NCBI GenBank assembly: GCA_003242525.1
Contig: QGUU01000017.1
Location: 1-14,667 of the forward strand
From: Pseudomonadota bacterium
Lineage (GTDB): Bacteria; Pseudomonadota; Alphaproteobacteria; Rhizobiales; Rhizobiaceae
DNA: 14,667 nucleotides
Direction: 5' to 3'
Shown here: positions 5,954-14,587 of the stretch, in pieces
Layout of the letters: each line of letters starts with the position of its first letter
How positions within the stretch are numbered: position 1 is the first letter of the stretch
Position numbers and translations under genes: made by a program
The notes under the pieces: generated by a model
Database searches by the model: none
What the model was told of the DNA's origin: nothing
Seen by the model: only the letters and a program-made list of their open reading frames with translations

Positions 5954-7138
5954 GTGGCACAAGACGTCATCCCGGAGGAAGCCGCGCGTGGATCGCTGAT
6001 CTACGATCCCAAGGTGCGCGGCATCGTCTTCCAGGTGATGCTGATGGCATTGCTGGCCCTTGGCCTGTGGTGGATCGTCGGCAACACGATCGAGAACCTC
6101 AATCGCTCCAACATTGCGACCGGATTCGGTTTCCTGAAAGGCCGTGCCGGCTTCGACATCGCAGATCGGCTGATCGAGTACGATTCCGATTCGTCTTACG
6201 CCAGAGCGCTGTTGGTAGGCATTCTCAACACGCTGGCGGTGGCAATCAGCGGCATCATCACGGCCACCATCATCGGCTTTCTGGTTGGCATAGGCCGCCT
6301 GTCCAGGAATTGGCTGATTCGAAAACTGGCTACGGTCTACGTCGAGATTTTCCGCAACATTCCGCCGCTGCTGGTGATTCTGTTCTGGTATCAGGGAGTG
6401 CTTGCGCTATTGCCCAGCGTACGCGATAGCCTTGCGCTGCCCTTCGGCTCCTATCTCAACAATCGCGGCTTCTATTTCCCACAGATCATCTGGGGGGATC
6501 AGGCATGGCTTGTTCTGGCGGGGCTGGTTATCGGCGCCGTGCTGAGCTGGTACGTGGCGCGGCGTGCGCGGGCCCGGCAGATGGCGACAGGCCAGCAGTT
6601 CCCGGTATTCTGGACATCGGTGACGCTGATCATCGGCCTGCCGGTGCTGGCCTTTGTGCTGACTGGATTCCCGGCAACCGTCGAATATCCGCAAAAGGGA
6701 ACGTTCAATCTTACCGGCGGCATGAATGTGAAGCCGGAGTTCCTTTCGCTGTATCTGGCCTTGTCGTTCTACACGGCCTCGTTCATTGCCGAGATCGTAC
6801 GCGCAGGCATAATCGGCGTGCCAAAAGGGCAGACGGAAGCCTATTCGGCGCTGGGGCTTAGCTCCAGGCAGGGATTGCGGCTCGTCGTCATCCCGCAGGC
6901 GATGCGCATCATCATTCCGCCGCTGACCAGCCAGTATCTGAACCTAACCAAGAACTCCTCCCTTGCGGTGGCGATCGGGTATCCGGACCTGTATGCAATC
7001 GGCGGTACGATTCTCAACCAGACCGGCCAGGCCATCGAGGTCGTCGTGATCTTCATGATCGTGTACCTCGGCATCAGCATTCTGACATCGCTGTTCATGA
7101 ACTGGTTCAACGCCAAAATGGCTTTGAAGGAGCGCTAG
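5954..7138 (+). CDS. aapQ: General L-amino-acid ABC transporter, permease subunit 1
   Basis: 394-residue inner-membrane permease of the HisM/GlnP family, Aap/Bzt branch. With AapM it forms the translocation channel. The N-terminal membrane segment (FQVMLMALLALGLWWIV, about residues 26-42) is followed by a periplasmic segment and the permease core. The core opens with LLVGILNTLAVAISGII and YVEIFRNIPPLLVILF. The cytoplasmic EAA loop that docks on the ATPase is TEAYSALGL...VIPQA, with its Glu at residue 295. Branch-specific long insertions, including a hydrophobic hairpin near residues 180-235, explain a length well above the usual 220-240 residues. The start is GTG 5954 with AAGGGG upstream. 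It stops at TAG, 3 bases before the aapM ATG, so the two are translationally linked. Confidence 0.94.
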   Translation: MAQDVIPEEAARGSLIYDPKVRGIVFQVMLMALLALGLWWIVGNTIENLNRSNIATGFGFLKGRAGFDIADRLIEYDSDSSYARALLVGILNTLAVAISGIITATIIGFLVGIGRLSRNWLIRKLATVYVEIFRNIPPLLVILFWYQGVLALLPSVRDSLALPFGSYLNNRGFYFPQIIWGDQAWLVLAGLVIGAVLSWYVARRARARQMATGQQFPVFWTSVTLIIGLPVLAFVLTGFPATVEYPQKGTFNLTGGMNVKPEFLSLYLALSFYTASFIAEIVRAGIIGVPKGQTEAYSALGLSSRQGLRLVVIPQAMRIIIPPLTSQYLNLTKNSSLAVAIGYPDLYAIGGTILNQTGQAIEVVVIFMIVYLGISILTSLFMNWFNAKMALKER

Positions 7139-7141
7139 GCC

Positions 7142-8302
7142 ATGCAGGAACATGACATGTCCTGGGTTCGCACCGAGATGCTCCTGGCGGAAGCCGCGCC
7201 CCGCTCTCAGGTCGGCATAGGCGCCTGGCTGCGAAAGAACCTGTTCGCGACGCCGACTGACTCGGTGCTGACCATACTGGCGGTGCTGTTCCTCGGCTGG
7301 TCGGTGCCGCAGATCCTCAACTGGCTGTTCTTCGACGCAATCTGGGTCGGTGCGGATCGCACCGCCTGCCTGACCACGGAGCAGGGAGGGCAGCTTCCGG
7401 AAGGATGGTCGGGCGCCTGCTGGCCGTTCGTCAGCGGCAGGTTTGGCCAGTTCATGTTCGGACGCTACCCGTTGGAGGAGCGGTGGCGGGTGATCCTCAC
7501 CGGCATCATCTTCGTTGCGCTGCTGGCGCCGCTGCTCATTCCGCGCGTGCCATTCAAACGGCTGAACGCGATTCTCTTCTTCGTCGTGTTTCCCTTCGTC
7601 GCGTTCTTCCTGCTGGTCGGCGGCTGGTTCGGCTTGCCCTATGTGGAGACTCCGCTCTGGGGCGGGCTCATGGTCACGCTGGTGATTTCCTATGTGGGAA
7701 TTGTGGTCTCGCTGCCGCTGGGCATTGTGCTGGCACTGGGGCGACGGTCAACGATGCCGGTCGTCAAGCTTCTTTCGGTGATCTTCATCGAAACGGTGCG
7801 CGGCGTGCCGCTGGTAACCGTGCTTTTCATGGCAAGTTTCATGCTGCCGCTTTTCGTGCCGCCGGGCATGTCATTCGACAAGCTTCTGCGGGCCCTGATA
7901 GGTGTGGCTCTGTTCGCCTCCGCCTATATGGCGGAAGTGGTGCGCGGCGGGTTGCAGGCGATCCCGAAGGGGCAGTATGAGGGCGCGGACTCGCTCGGCC
8001 TGAACTACTGGCAGAAGATGGGCTTCATCGTCATGCCGCAGGCCCTGAAGCTGGTCATTCCCGGCATCGTCAACACCTTCATAGGGATGTTCAAGGACAC
8101 CACTCTGGTGCTTATCATCTCTATGTTCGACCTGCTGGGTGTCGTGAAGCAGAATATTTCGGGCGACCCGACATGGGCTACCCCCCAGACGGCCAAGACA
8201 GGCTATGTTTTCGCTGCCGCGATCTTCTGGATTTTCTGCTTCGGCATGTCGCGCTATTCGCAATATATGGAGCGCCGGCTAGATACCGGCCACAAACGAT
8301 AG
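7142..8302 (+). CDS. aapM: General L-amino-acid ABC transporter, permease subunit 2
   Basis: 386-residue partner permease of AapQ in the inner membrane. Hydrophobic segments include [53 protein letters not shown] and the core [34 protein letters not shown] is the family signature before the EAA loop YEGADSLGL...VMPQA (Glu at residue 280). A periplasmic stretch near residues 68-110 carries two Cys (TACLTTEQ and SGACWPF) that could form a disulfide. ATG 7142 has AAGGAG (7127-7132) at 9-base spacing, inside the end of aapQ; ATG 7157 is a less likely alternative. It ends with TAG 16 bases before aapP. Confidence 0.94.
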   Translation: MQEHDMSWVRTEMLLAEAAPRSQVGIGAWLRKNLFATPTDSVLTILAVLFLGWSVPQILNWLFFDAIWVGADRTACLTTEQGGQLPEGWSGACWPFVSGRFGQFMFGRYPLEERWRVILTGIIFVALLAPLLIPRVPFKRLNAILFFVVFPFVAFFLLVGGWFGLPYVETPLWGGLMVTLVISYVGIVVSLPLGIVLALGRRSTMPVVKLLSVIFIETVRGVPLVTVLFMASFMLPLFVPPGMSFDKLLRALIGVALFASAYMAEVVRGGLQAIPKGQYEGADSLGLNYWQKMGFIVMPQALKLVIPGIVNTFIGMFKDTTLVLIISMFDLLGVVKQNISGDPTWATPQTAKTGYVFAAAIFWIFCFGMSRYSQYMERRLDTGHKR

Positions 8303-8304
8303 GC

Positions 8305-8316
8305 AAGGGGAACCCT
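8305..8316 (+). repeat. RBS hairpin copy 2 (aapP)
   Basis: AAGGGGAACCCT, identical to 5942-5953, contains the Shine-Dalgarno of aapP and ends 2 bases before its ATG. The inner AGGG-GAA-CCCT is an inverted repeat. Confidence 0.6.
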
Positions 8317-8318
8317 TC

Positions 8319-9122
8319 ATGGCCACCGAGAACGCAGTCACGGCCGACGAAATCGCCATCGATCCTTCAAAGATGCAGATCTCCGAAACCGATGTCGCCG
8401 TCGAGATCATCGGTATGCACAAGTGGTACGGCGAGTTCCACGTGCTGAAGGATATCAATCTCAAGGTCATGCGTGGGGAGCGCATCGTCATCTGCGGGCC
8501 GTCCGGCTCCGGCAAGTCGACCATGATCCGCTGCATCAACCGGCTTGAGGAACACCAGAAGGGCAGGATCATCGTCGAGGGCAAGGAACTCACCAACGAC
8601 CTGAAAAAGATCGACGAGGTGCGCCGCGAGGTTGGCATGGTGTTCCAGCACTTCAACCTTTTCCCTCACCTGACTATCCTCGAGAACTGCACGCTGGCGC
8701 CGATCTGGGTGCGCAAGATTCCGAAGAAGCAGGCGGAGGAAACTGCCATGCACTTCCTGGAGCGCGTGAAGATTCCGGAACAGGCCCATAAATATCCGGG
8801 ACAACTTTCCGGAGGGCAGCAGCAACGCGTGGCGATTGCCCGTTCGCTGTGCATGAATCCCCGGATCATGCTGTTCGATGAGCCGACCTCGGCCTTGGAC
8901 CCGGAAATGATCAAGGAAGTTCTGGAAACGATGGTCGGACTTGCCGAAGAGGGCATGACCATGTTGTGCGTGACCCATGAGATGGGCTTTGCGCGCAAGG
9001 TCGCCAATCGCGTCATCTTCATGGACGCGGGCCAGATTGTCGAGCAGAACACGCCGGCTGAGTTCTTCGAGAACCCGCGTCACGAACGCACCAAGCTGTT
9101 CCTCTCGCAAATCCTTCATTGA
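8319..9122 (+). CDS. aapP: General L-amino-acid ABC transporter, ATP-binding subunit
   Basis: 267-residue ABC ATPase, peripheral on the cytoplasmic side, that powers AapQM. All ABC motifs are intact: Walker A GPSGSGKS (60-67), Q-loop in MVFQHFNLF, signature LSGGQQQR (163-170), Walker [15 protein letters not shown] (D187, E188) and H-loop VTHEMGFA. The core resembles HisP/GlnQ, preceded by a 25-residue N-terminal extension ending near [14 protein letters not shown], as in other AapP proteins. It is the last gene of the operon. The ATG at 8319 is supported by AAGGGG upstream. The next gene is convergent, 48 bases away, with no clear hairpin in the gap. Confidence 0.96.
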   Translation: MATENAVTADEIAIDPSKMQISETDVAVEIIGMHKWYGEFHVLKDINLKVMRGERIVICGPSGSGKSTMIRCINRLEEHQKGRIIVEGKELTNDLKKIDEVRREVGMVFQHFNLFPHLTILENCTLAPIWVRKIPKKQAEETAMHFLERVKIPEQAHKYPGQLSGGQQQRVAIARSLCMNPRIMLFDEPTSALDPEMIKEVLETMVGLAEEGMTMLCVTHEMGFARKVANRVIFMDAGQIVEQNTPAEFFENPRHERTKLFLSQILH

Positions 9123-9170
9123 TGGCGACAGCGGCGGCGAAGAACGTGGAGAGGGGCGGGAAGGCGACCG

Positions 9171-10412
9171 CTATGTGATGCTGCCGCTCATGCCTGATTG
9201 GACGTCGTAGCCATACAGCCAGTCCAGGTCGGCAGCGAGACTTGCAGGCGACCGCAGCCGAAGCAGGAGATCACGGCCGACCGCGAGCGGGCCCGCAGCG
9301 TTCCAGGCGAGCTTGTTCAGGGCGCCGCGACGGGCAACCTGGGCCACTCGCGCCTTGCGCACCTGCTCCCATTGCCTCAGGCGTGCCGGCAGATCCTGCG
9401 TGGTCGTGGTGTCGGCCACCATACCCGCCAGTGCCACCGCATCCTCTATGGCCATGGCAGCACCCTGCGCGGCGAACGGCGTCATGGCATGTGCGGCATC
9501 GCCGATCATCGCCGCACCTTCCGGCCGTATCCATGGCCCATGCTGCGTGACCGTGTTGAGAGGCCAGGCCGTCCATTCGCCTACTTGTGCCACCAGGCCG
9601 GACAGTGCGGGACAATGACGTGTGGCGGCCGCCAATGGCGAACTGTCCTGCTCGGCCGATCGCCCCTCCGCATTGGCTTTGCCCTTGGTGAAGGCCACGA
9701 AATTGAAGGCTCTGCCGCCACTGACCGGATATGCAACAAGATGGAAATAGGGGTCGAGGAAGGCGGTTACGCAGTCCACGGACGACATGGCAGTAAATGC
9801 CCGCCCGGCAACACTATCTCCGTCTGCGGTAGCCCGCCACGCAAGCAAGCCGGAAAATTCGCGCTGGCTGGTCGGAAACATCCTTTCGCGCAGCGTTGAC
9901 CAAACGCCGTCGGCCAACGTGACGAGAGGCGCTTCGGCAATCTCCCGCCGCCCGTTCCGTTCGTAAGTTACCGTCGCACCCTGGACGGCGAAGGTGAAAT
10001 CGCCTGTCATCCGCGCGCCTGTGGAAATTTCGATTGCCGGCTCCACCGAGGCTTTGGCCAGGAGTGCTTCGTGAAGGTCTGCGCGATGGGCGGTCAGATA
10101 TGGAGCGCCCCAGCGCCGTTCGGCGAACTCCCCGAGCGGGAACCGGGACAGGACCTTCAGCGTGCGGGCATCGCGAAGCAACACAGCGGCTGGCTCCACC
10201 GCTTTGGGTCGCAACAGCTGAAGGACGCCCAGCCGGCCGAGCAGGCGCGTAGCGTTGGGAGAGAGTTGCAGGCCGGCGCCGAACGGCTCGAACCGGGCTG
10301 CCTGCTCGAAGAGACGGACGTCAAAGCCGCGCTGCGCGAATGCCAGTGCCGCTGTCAGCCCGGCAATCCCGCCCCCGGCGATAACAATCTGCCGGGAAAG
10401 CCGCCTATCCAT
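9171..10412 (-). CDS. FAD-dependent monooxygenase (salicylate/3-hydroxybenzoate hydroxylase-like)
   Basis: 413-residue class A flavoprotein monooxygenase: NAD(P)H reduces the FAD, which then hydroxylates an aromatic or similar substrate; the substrate is not deducible. Visible: the FAD Rossmann motif AGGGIAGL (GxGxxG, residues 13-18) with acidic E36 at the end of strand 2 (RLFEQA), FGAGLQLSPNATRLL typical of the salicylate hydroxylase branch, the DG motif TLADGVWSTLRERM, and GDAAHAMTPFAAQGAAMAIEDA (second FAD motif, around residue 300). The C-terminal 60 residues, rich in basic and hydrophobic residues, end WLYGYDVQ. It begins 11 bases after the zinc-finger gene, so the two are probably one transcript. 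The ribosome-binding site is weak. UbiH-type ubiquinone hydroxylases are a less likely alternative. Confidence 0.85.
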   Translation of the reverse strand: MDRRLSRQIVIAGGGIAGLTAALAFAQRGFDVRLFEQAARFEPFGAGLQLSPNATRLLGRLGVLQLLRPKAVEPAAVLLRDARTLKVLSRFPLGEFAERRWGAPYLTAHRADLHEALLAKASVEPAIEISTGARMTGDFTFAVQGATVTYERNGRREIAEAPLVTLADGVWSTLRERMFPTSQREFSGLLAWRATADGDSVAGRAFTAMSSVDCVTAFLDPYFHLVAYPVSGGRAFNFVAFTKGKANAEGRSAEQDSSPLAAATRHCPALSGLVAQVGEWTAWPLNTVTQHGPWIRPEGAAMIGDAAHAMTPFAAQGAAMAIEDAVALAGMVADTTTTQDLPARLRQWEQVRKARVAQVARRGALNKLAWNAAGPLAVGRDLLLRLRSPASLAADLDWLYGYDVQSGMSGSIT

Positions 10413-10423
10413 GATGGAAGATG

Positions 10424-10669
10424 TCAGGCTGCGTTTTCGATATAGGTGCAGCCGGGTGGATTGGTTTCACTCGCCTTCAGCTTTGGCTGATAGCGATACA
10501 GCGTCGAGCAGTAGGAGCAGACCGCCTCATCCTCATCGCCCATGTCGATGAAGATGTGAGGATGATCGAAGGGCGGGTTTGCGCCGACGCACTTGAACTC
10601 CTTGACTCCGATCTCGATGGCCGGATGCCCGGCGTCGTTCTGGAAATGGGGAATGGTAATGCCGGCCAT
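10424..10669 (-). CDS. NDUFS6-like zinc-finger protein (zf-CHCC)
   Basis: 81-residue protein of the CHCC zinc-finger family, which includes the 13-kDa complex I subunit NDUFS6 of mitochondria and its alphaproteobacterial counterpart. Probable zinc ligands are C27 (EFKCVG), H36 (PFDHPH), C51 and C54 (AVCSYCSTLY). The surrounding pattern HPHIFIDMGDEDEAVCSYC is the family core. The start ATG is preceded by AGGGAG. The frame is open far upstream (to 11095), but that extension is antisense to ppk1 and not credible. First gene of a two-gene unit with the monooxygenase and divergent from ppk1. A role in complex I assembly or stability is inferred from the family; no other function is visible. Confidence 0.88.
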   Translation of the reverse strand: MAGITIPHFQNDAGHPAIEIGVKEFKCVGANPPFDHPHIFIDMGDEDEAVCSYCSTLYRYQPKLKASETNPPGCTYIENAA

Positions 10670-10713
10670 TGCCGTCTCCCTTTCGTGTCGTCGGATGGGA
10701 TGCGTTTGTAGCA

Positions 10714-10773
10714 TATCCTCTTTCATTGCAAGGCTGTTGATATGAAACTGTCGCAAAACCCTGCCAGAGGATA
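10714..10773. repeat. Inverted repeat in the zf-CHCC / ppk1 divergent region
   Basis: TATCCTCT (10714-10721) and its exact complement AGAGGATA (10766-10773) lie 44 bases apart in the 148-base gap between two divergent genes. They could be paired operator half-sites or coincidence. No confident -35/-10 pair was found for either gene. Confidence 0.3.
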
Positions 10774-10817
10774 GATTGAGCTGGAAAACCGGCGATGGTG
10801 CCGCGTAGAGCAGAAAC

Positions 10818-13013
10818 ATGAACGAACTCAAGCCAATCCTGACGGAATTTGCAGCAGAAGAGACCGCGACTGCCGAAGGCAATCCCGATCGCTTTGTCAA
10901 TCGCGAGTTCTCCTGGCTGCAGTTCAATCGGCGTGTGCTGGAAGAATCCCAGAACGAACGGCATCCATTGCTGGAGCGGGTCCGCTTTCTGTCCATTTCG
11001 GCCGCCAATCTCGACGAGTTCTTCATGGTGCGCGTGGCCGGTCTCGCCGGGCAGATACGTGAAGGCATCGTGCTGAAAAGCCCCGACGGCCGCACGCCAC
11101 AGCAACAGCTCGAACAGGTTCTGCGGGAAGTCGAGCGCCTTCAGGAAGACCAGCAGAGAATTCTCACTTTCCTGATGGAATTGCTGAAGAAGGAGGGGAT
11201 CGAGGTTGTCAAAAGCGATGCGCTGAACAAGGAGGACAGGGCGTGGCTCGAGGAACATTTTCAAGAACAGATCTTCCCCGTTCTCACGCCGCTTTCCATA
11301 GATCCGGCGCACCCGTTTCCCTTCATTCCCAATCTCGGCTTCTCCATTGCCCTGCAGCTTCGGCACCTGAAGGATGGCGAGCAGATGAGCGCTCTGTTGC
11401 GCCTGCCGCCCGCGCTCAAGCGCTTCATCCGTCTGCCGGACGGAAAGGAACGGGTCCGCTTCATTACGCTCGAACAGGTCGTCGGCCTGTTCATTGGCAA
11501 GCTTTTTCCCGGCTACGAGGTGAAAGGCTCGGGCACGTTTCAGATCATCCGCGATAGCGATATCGAGGTGGAGGAAGAGTCCGAGGACCTGGTGCGACTG
11601 TTTGAGACTGCTCTCAAGCGCCGCCGTCGTGGCTCTGTTATCCGGATCGAGTTCGACGCCTACATGCCTGCGGAATTGCGCGACTTCGTCGCCAGTGAAC
11701 TTGGCGTCTCAGGCAATCGCGTCAGCGTCCTGAAGGGTCCCCTGGCCCTCAGCCAGATTTCTGAAATCGTCGCCTTGCCTCGCGACGACCTCAAATTCGT
11801 GCCCTACAATCCGCGCTTTCCGGAACGAATCCGCGAGCATGGGGGCGATTGCTTCGCCGCAATCCGCGAAAAGGACATTATCGTTCACCATCCCTATGAG
11901 TCCTTTGACGTTGTCGTCCAGTTCCTGCGGCAGGCGGCTGCGAACCCGGACGTGGTCGCAATCAAGCAGACGCTTTATCGGACGTCCAACGAAAGCCCCA
12001 AAGTGCGGGCCCTGATAGACGCCGCTGAAGCCGGCAAGTCGGTCACCGCGCTCGTCGAGTTGAAGGCTCGCTTCGACGAGGAGGCCAACATCCGCTGGGC
12101 GCGCGACCTCGAACGCGCGGGCGTGCAGGTGGTGTTCGGCTTCCTGGAACTGAAAACCCACGCCAAGATGTCGCTGGTTGTGCGCCGCGAGGACGGACGG
12201 CTGCGCAACTATGTGCACCTCGGAACGGGCAACTATCATCCGATCACAGCGCGCACCTATACGGACCTGTCATTCTTCACCAGCGATCCCATCATCGCGC
12301 GGGACGTGGCGCAGATATTCAACTTCATCACCGGTTATGCGGAGCCAACCGGAGAAATGGCCGTGGCGTTGTCGCCTTACACGCTTCGCAGCCGCATCCT
12401 TGGTCACATAGCCGATGAAGTGGAGCATGCGCGCAACGGTCGCCCGGCGCAGATATGGATGAAGATGAATGCGCTGGTCGATCCGATCGTCATCGATGCG
12501 CTGTACGACGCCAGTCGTGCCGGGGTCGAAATCGACCTGGTTGTGCGCGGCATTTGCTGCCTGCGACCGCAGGTACCGGGCCTGTCGGAGAACATAAGGG
12601 TGAAATCCATCATCGGCCGCTTCCTGGAGCATAGCCGAATCTACTGCTTCGGAAACGGCCACGGCCTGCCGTCGGATGAGGCGATCGTCTATATCAGTTC
12701 CGCCGACATGATGCCGCGAAACCTGGATCGGCGCGTCGAATGCATGGTTCCCATCACCAATCCGACCGTCCATGAACAGGTTCTCGGCCAGATCATGCTG
12801 GGCAACATAATGGACAACCAGCAAAGTTTTGAAGTACTGGCTGACGGCACCTCGCGGCGGATCATTCCGGACGGAGATGAGGAGCCCTTCAACGCGCAGG
12901 AATATTTCATGACCAATCCGAGCCTGTCGGGACGTGGGGATGCACTGAAATCGCACGCGCCCAAGCGCATCGCGCAGTTCCGCCGCCGCAAGAAATCGAC
13001 CACGCTCGATTGA
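10818..13013 (+). CDS. ppk1: Polyphosphate kinase 1
   Basis: 731-residue PPK1, which reversibly polymerises the gamma-phosphate of ATP into polyphosphate, a phosphate and energy store important in stress. Domain order matches the family: N domain from [18 protein letters not shown] with [19 protein letters not shown], head domain, then the two phospholipase-D-like C domains. The catalytic histidines are H448 in [11 protein letters not shown] (phosphorylated residue) and H605 in [13 protein letters not shown]. Their 157-residue spacing equals that of E. coli H435/H592. Also typical are [18 protein letters not shown] and [10 protein letters not shown]. The start is ATG 10818 with only a weak upstream purine stretch (GAGCAGAAAC). 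The stop TGA overlaps the ppx start. Confidence 0.97.
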   Translation: MNELKPILTEFAAEETATAEGNPDRFVNREFSWLQFNRRVLEESQNERHPLLERVRFLSISAANLDEFFMVRVAGLAGQIREGIVLKSPDGRTPQQQLEQVLREVERLQEDQQRILTFLMELLKKEGIEVVKSDALNKEDRAWLEEHFQEQIFPVLTPLSIDPAHPFPFIPNLGFSIALQLRHLKDGEQMSALLRLPPALKRFIRLPDGKERVRFITLEQVVGLFIGKLFPGYEVKGSGTFQIIRDSDIEVEEESEDLVRLFETALKRRRRGSVIRIEFDAYMPAELRDFVASELGVSGNRVSVLKGPLALSQISEIVALPRDDLKFVPYNPRFPERIREHGGDCFAAIREKDIIVHHPYESFDVVVQFLRQAAANPDVVAIKQTLYRTSNESPKVRALIDAAEAGKSVTALVELKARFDEEANIRWARDLERAGVQVVFGFLELKTHAKMSLVVRREDGRLRNYVHLGTGNYHPITARTYTDLSFFTSDPIIARDVAQIFNFITGYAEPTGEMAVALSPYTLRSRILGHIADEVEHARNGRPAQIWMKMNALVDPIVIDALYDASRAGVEIDLVVRGICCLRPQVPGLSENIRVKSIIGRFLEHSRIYCFGNGHGLPSDEAIVYISSADMMPRNLDRRVECMVPITNPTVHEQVLGQIMLGNIMDNQQSFEVLADGTSRRIIPDGDEEPFNAQEYFMTNPSLSGRGDALKSHAPKRIAQFRRRKKSTTLD

Positions 13014-14536
13014 TGCTGGCCAATTCGCAGGGGCGGCTACAGGACCGCCGGCCGCTGTCGATCATCGATATCGGCTCGAACTCGATTCGGCTTGTCATAT
13101 ATGAGGGGCTGGCGCGGTCACCCACCGTGCTTTTCAATGAAAAGATGCTGGCCGGCCTTGGTCGGGGGATGGTGTCGACCGGCAGGCTCGATCCGAAGGC
13201 AGTGACCCGCTCGCTGGAGGAATTTCGTCGCTTTCGCAGTCTTTCGGAGCAGGCGGGCGCTGCGCAAATGTATGTGCTGGCAACCGCCGCCGCCCGGGAG
13301 GCTGTCAATGGCGCCGATTTCATCCGTCGCGCCGAGGACGTGCTGGGCACCAGCATTCGCGTTCTCTCAGGGAGGGAAGAGGCCTGCTATTCGGCCCGCG
13401 GGGTCATTTCCGGTTTCCACCCGGCGTGCGGCATAGTCGGCGACCTCGGTGGCGGCAGCCTGGAACTGGTCGAGGTGGACGGAGAACAGGTCGGGGAGGG
13501 GATCACATTGCCGCTTGGGGGCCTGCGCCTCCATGATATGGCCAGGGGTTCGCTTGCTGAGGCAGTGCGCATAACCCGCGAGGCGCTGTCCAAGGCCGAT
13601 TTTCTGAAAGCGGGCCGGGGCAAGCCGTTCTATGCGGTCGGCGGTACATGGCGCAACCTGGCGCGTCTGCACATGGAGAAGACAGGCTATCCGCTCGACG
13701 TCATGCATCATTACCAGCTTGACCTTCCTCAGGCGGCCGGGTTCCTGCGCCGGGTAGCCAAGGGCGAGGTCGAGAAGGTCAAGGGCATCCAGGGCATATC
13801 CAAGAACCGCCGCTCGCTCTTGCCTTATGGTGCCGTCGTCCTGCACGAGATCATCACGGCGATGCAGCCTTCGAAAATCCTGATGTCCGCGCTCGGCGTG
13901 CGCGAAGGCTTTCTCTATTCGCTGCTGGACGAGGAGTCCCGCCGTGCCGATCCGCTTATTTCGGCGGCTGAGGAGCTTGCGCGCCTGCGCTCGCGCTCGG
14001 TCGAACATGCCTACGAACTGGTCGAATGGACGGGCAAATCTTTCGCCACCTTCGGCATCGACGAAACCGAAGATGAGGCGCGCTATCGGCAGGCCGCCTG
14101 TCTGCTGGCAGATATCGGCTGGCGCGCGCATCCGGAATATCGCGGTACACAATCGCTCAACATTATCGCTCATGCGTCCTTCATCGGGGTGGATCATCCA
14201 GGGCGCGCGTTTCTGGCGCTCACCAATCTGTTCCGGCATGAAGGCATATTCACCGAAGCCTCGCCCGAAATACGGGGGCTTGCCACGCCCCGCTACCTTG
14301 AGCGTGCTCGTGTGCTGGCAGCGTTGATGCGGGTGGTTTACCTGCTGTCTGCTGCAATGCCTGGTGTCATGCCCCGCCTGCGCTGGGAAGATCGGGGTCG
14401 TGACGCTATGGCCCTGGTCATCCCATCCGATCTCGCCGGTCTTTACGGCGAACGGCCGGCCGGCCGACTGGCTCAGCTTTCGCGCCTGATCGGACGCGAT
14501 CTTGTGCTTGCGGTTGAAGGCGGGCCGGACACTTGA
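13013..14536 (+). CDS. ppx: Exopolyphosphatase (Ppx/GppA family)
   Basis: 507-residue member of the Ppx/GppA phosphatase family (ASKHA fold). It releases terminal phosphate from polyphosphate and may also hydrolyse pppGpp. Visible: phosphate-1 motif IIDIGSNSIRLVIYE near the N terminus, catalytic glutamates E122/E123 in SGREEACYSARG, phosphate-2 motif GDLGGGSLELVEV (143-155), VGGTWRNLARLH, and a C-terminal HD-like helical domain containing LLADIGWRAHPEYRG. The length is close to E. coli Ppx (513). The ATG at 13013 shares its A with the ppk1 stop (TGATG), so it is translated by coupling; a TTG at 13010 is the alternative. The next gene is convergent. Confidence 0.94.
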   Translation: MLANSQGRLQDRRPLSIIDIGSNSIRLVIYEGLARSPTVLFNEKMLAGLGRGMVSTGRLDPKAVTRSLEEFRRFRSLSEQAGAAQMYVLATAAAREAVNGADFIRRAEDVLGTSIRVLSGREEACYSARGVISGFHPACGIVGDLGGGSLELVEVDGEQVGEGITLPLGGLRLHDMARGSLAEAVRITREALSKADFLKAGRGKPFYAVGGTWRNLARLHMEKTGYPLDVMHHYQLDLPQAAGFLRRVAKGEVEKVKGIQGISKNRRSLLPYGAVVLHEIITAMQPSKILMSALGVREGFLYSLLDEESRRADPLISAAEELARLRSRSVEHAYELVEWTGKSFATFGIDETEDEARYRQAACLLADIGWRAHPEYRGTQSLNIIAHASFIGVDHPGRAFLALTNLFRHEGIFTEASPEIRGLATPRYLERARVLAALMRVVYLLSAAMPGVMPRLRWEDRGRDAMALVIPSDLAGLYGERPAGRLAQLSRLIGRDLVLAVEGGPDT

Positions 14537-14543
14537 ATCGGAA

Positions 14544-14567
14544 CGAGCGCGGATCGCTCCGCGCTCG
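14544..14567. terminator. Terminator hairpin after ppx
   Basis: CGAGCGCGGA (14544-14553) pairs perfectly over 10 bp with TCCGCGCTCG (14558-14567) around the tetraloop TCGC, 7 bases after the ppx stop, followed by CCCTTTAA. It probably serves the ppk1-ppx operon and possibly the convergent gene on the other side. Confidence 0.75.
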
Positions 14568-14587
14568 CCCTTTAACCAGTGGCGGGA

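Noticed and set aside
10748..10767. Possible PHO box upstream of ppk1 (CTGTCGC followed by CCCTGCC)
   Set aside because: The second half does not match CTGTCAT at the required 11-base period, so phosphate control of ppk1 cannot be claimed from this sequence.
10670..11095. Long upstream extension of the zinc-finger frame on the minus strand
   Set aside because: It is antisense to the ppk1 N-terminus. The family starts at MAGITIP, which has AGGGAG directly upstream.
13367..14239. 290-codon minus-strand open frame inside ppx (and a 280-codon plus-strand frame inside metC at 3615-4457)
   Set aside because: Both are antisense shadows of well-supported enzymes; their translations show no family pattern.
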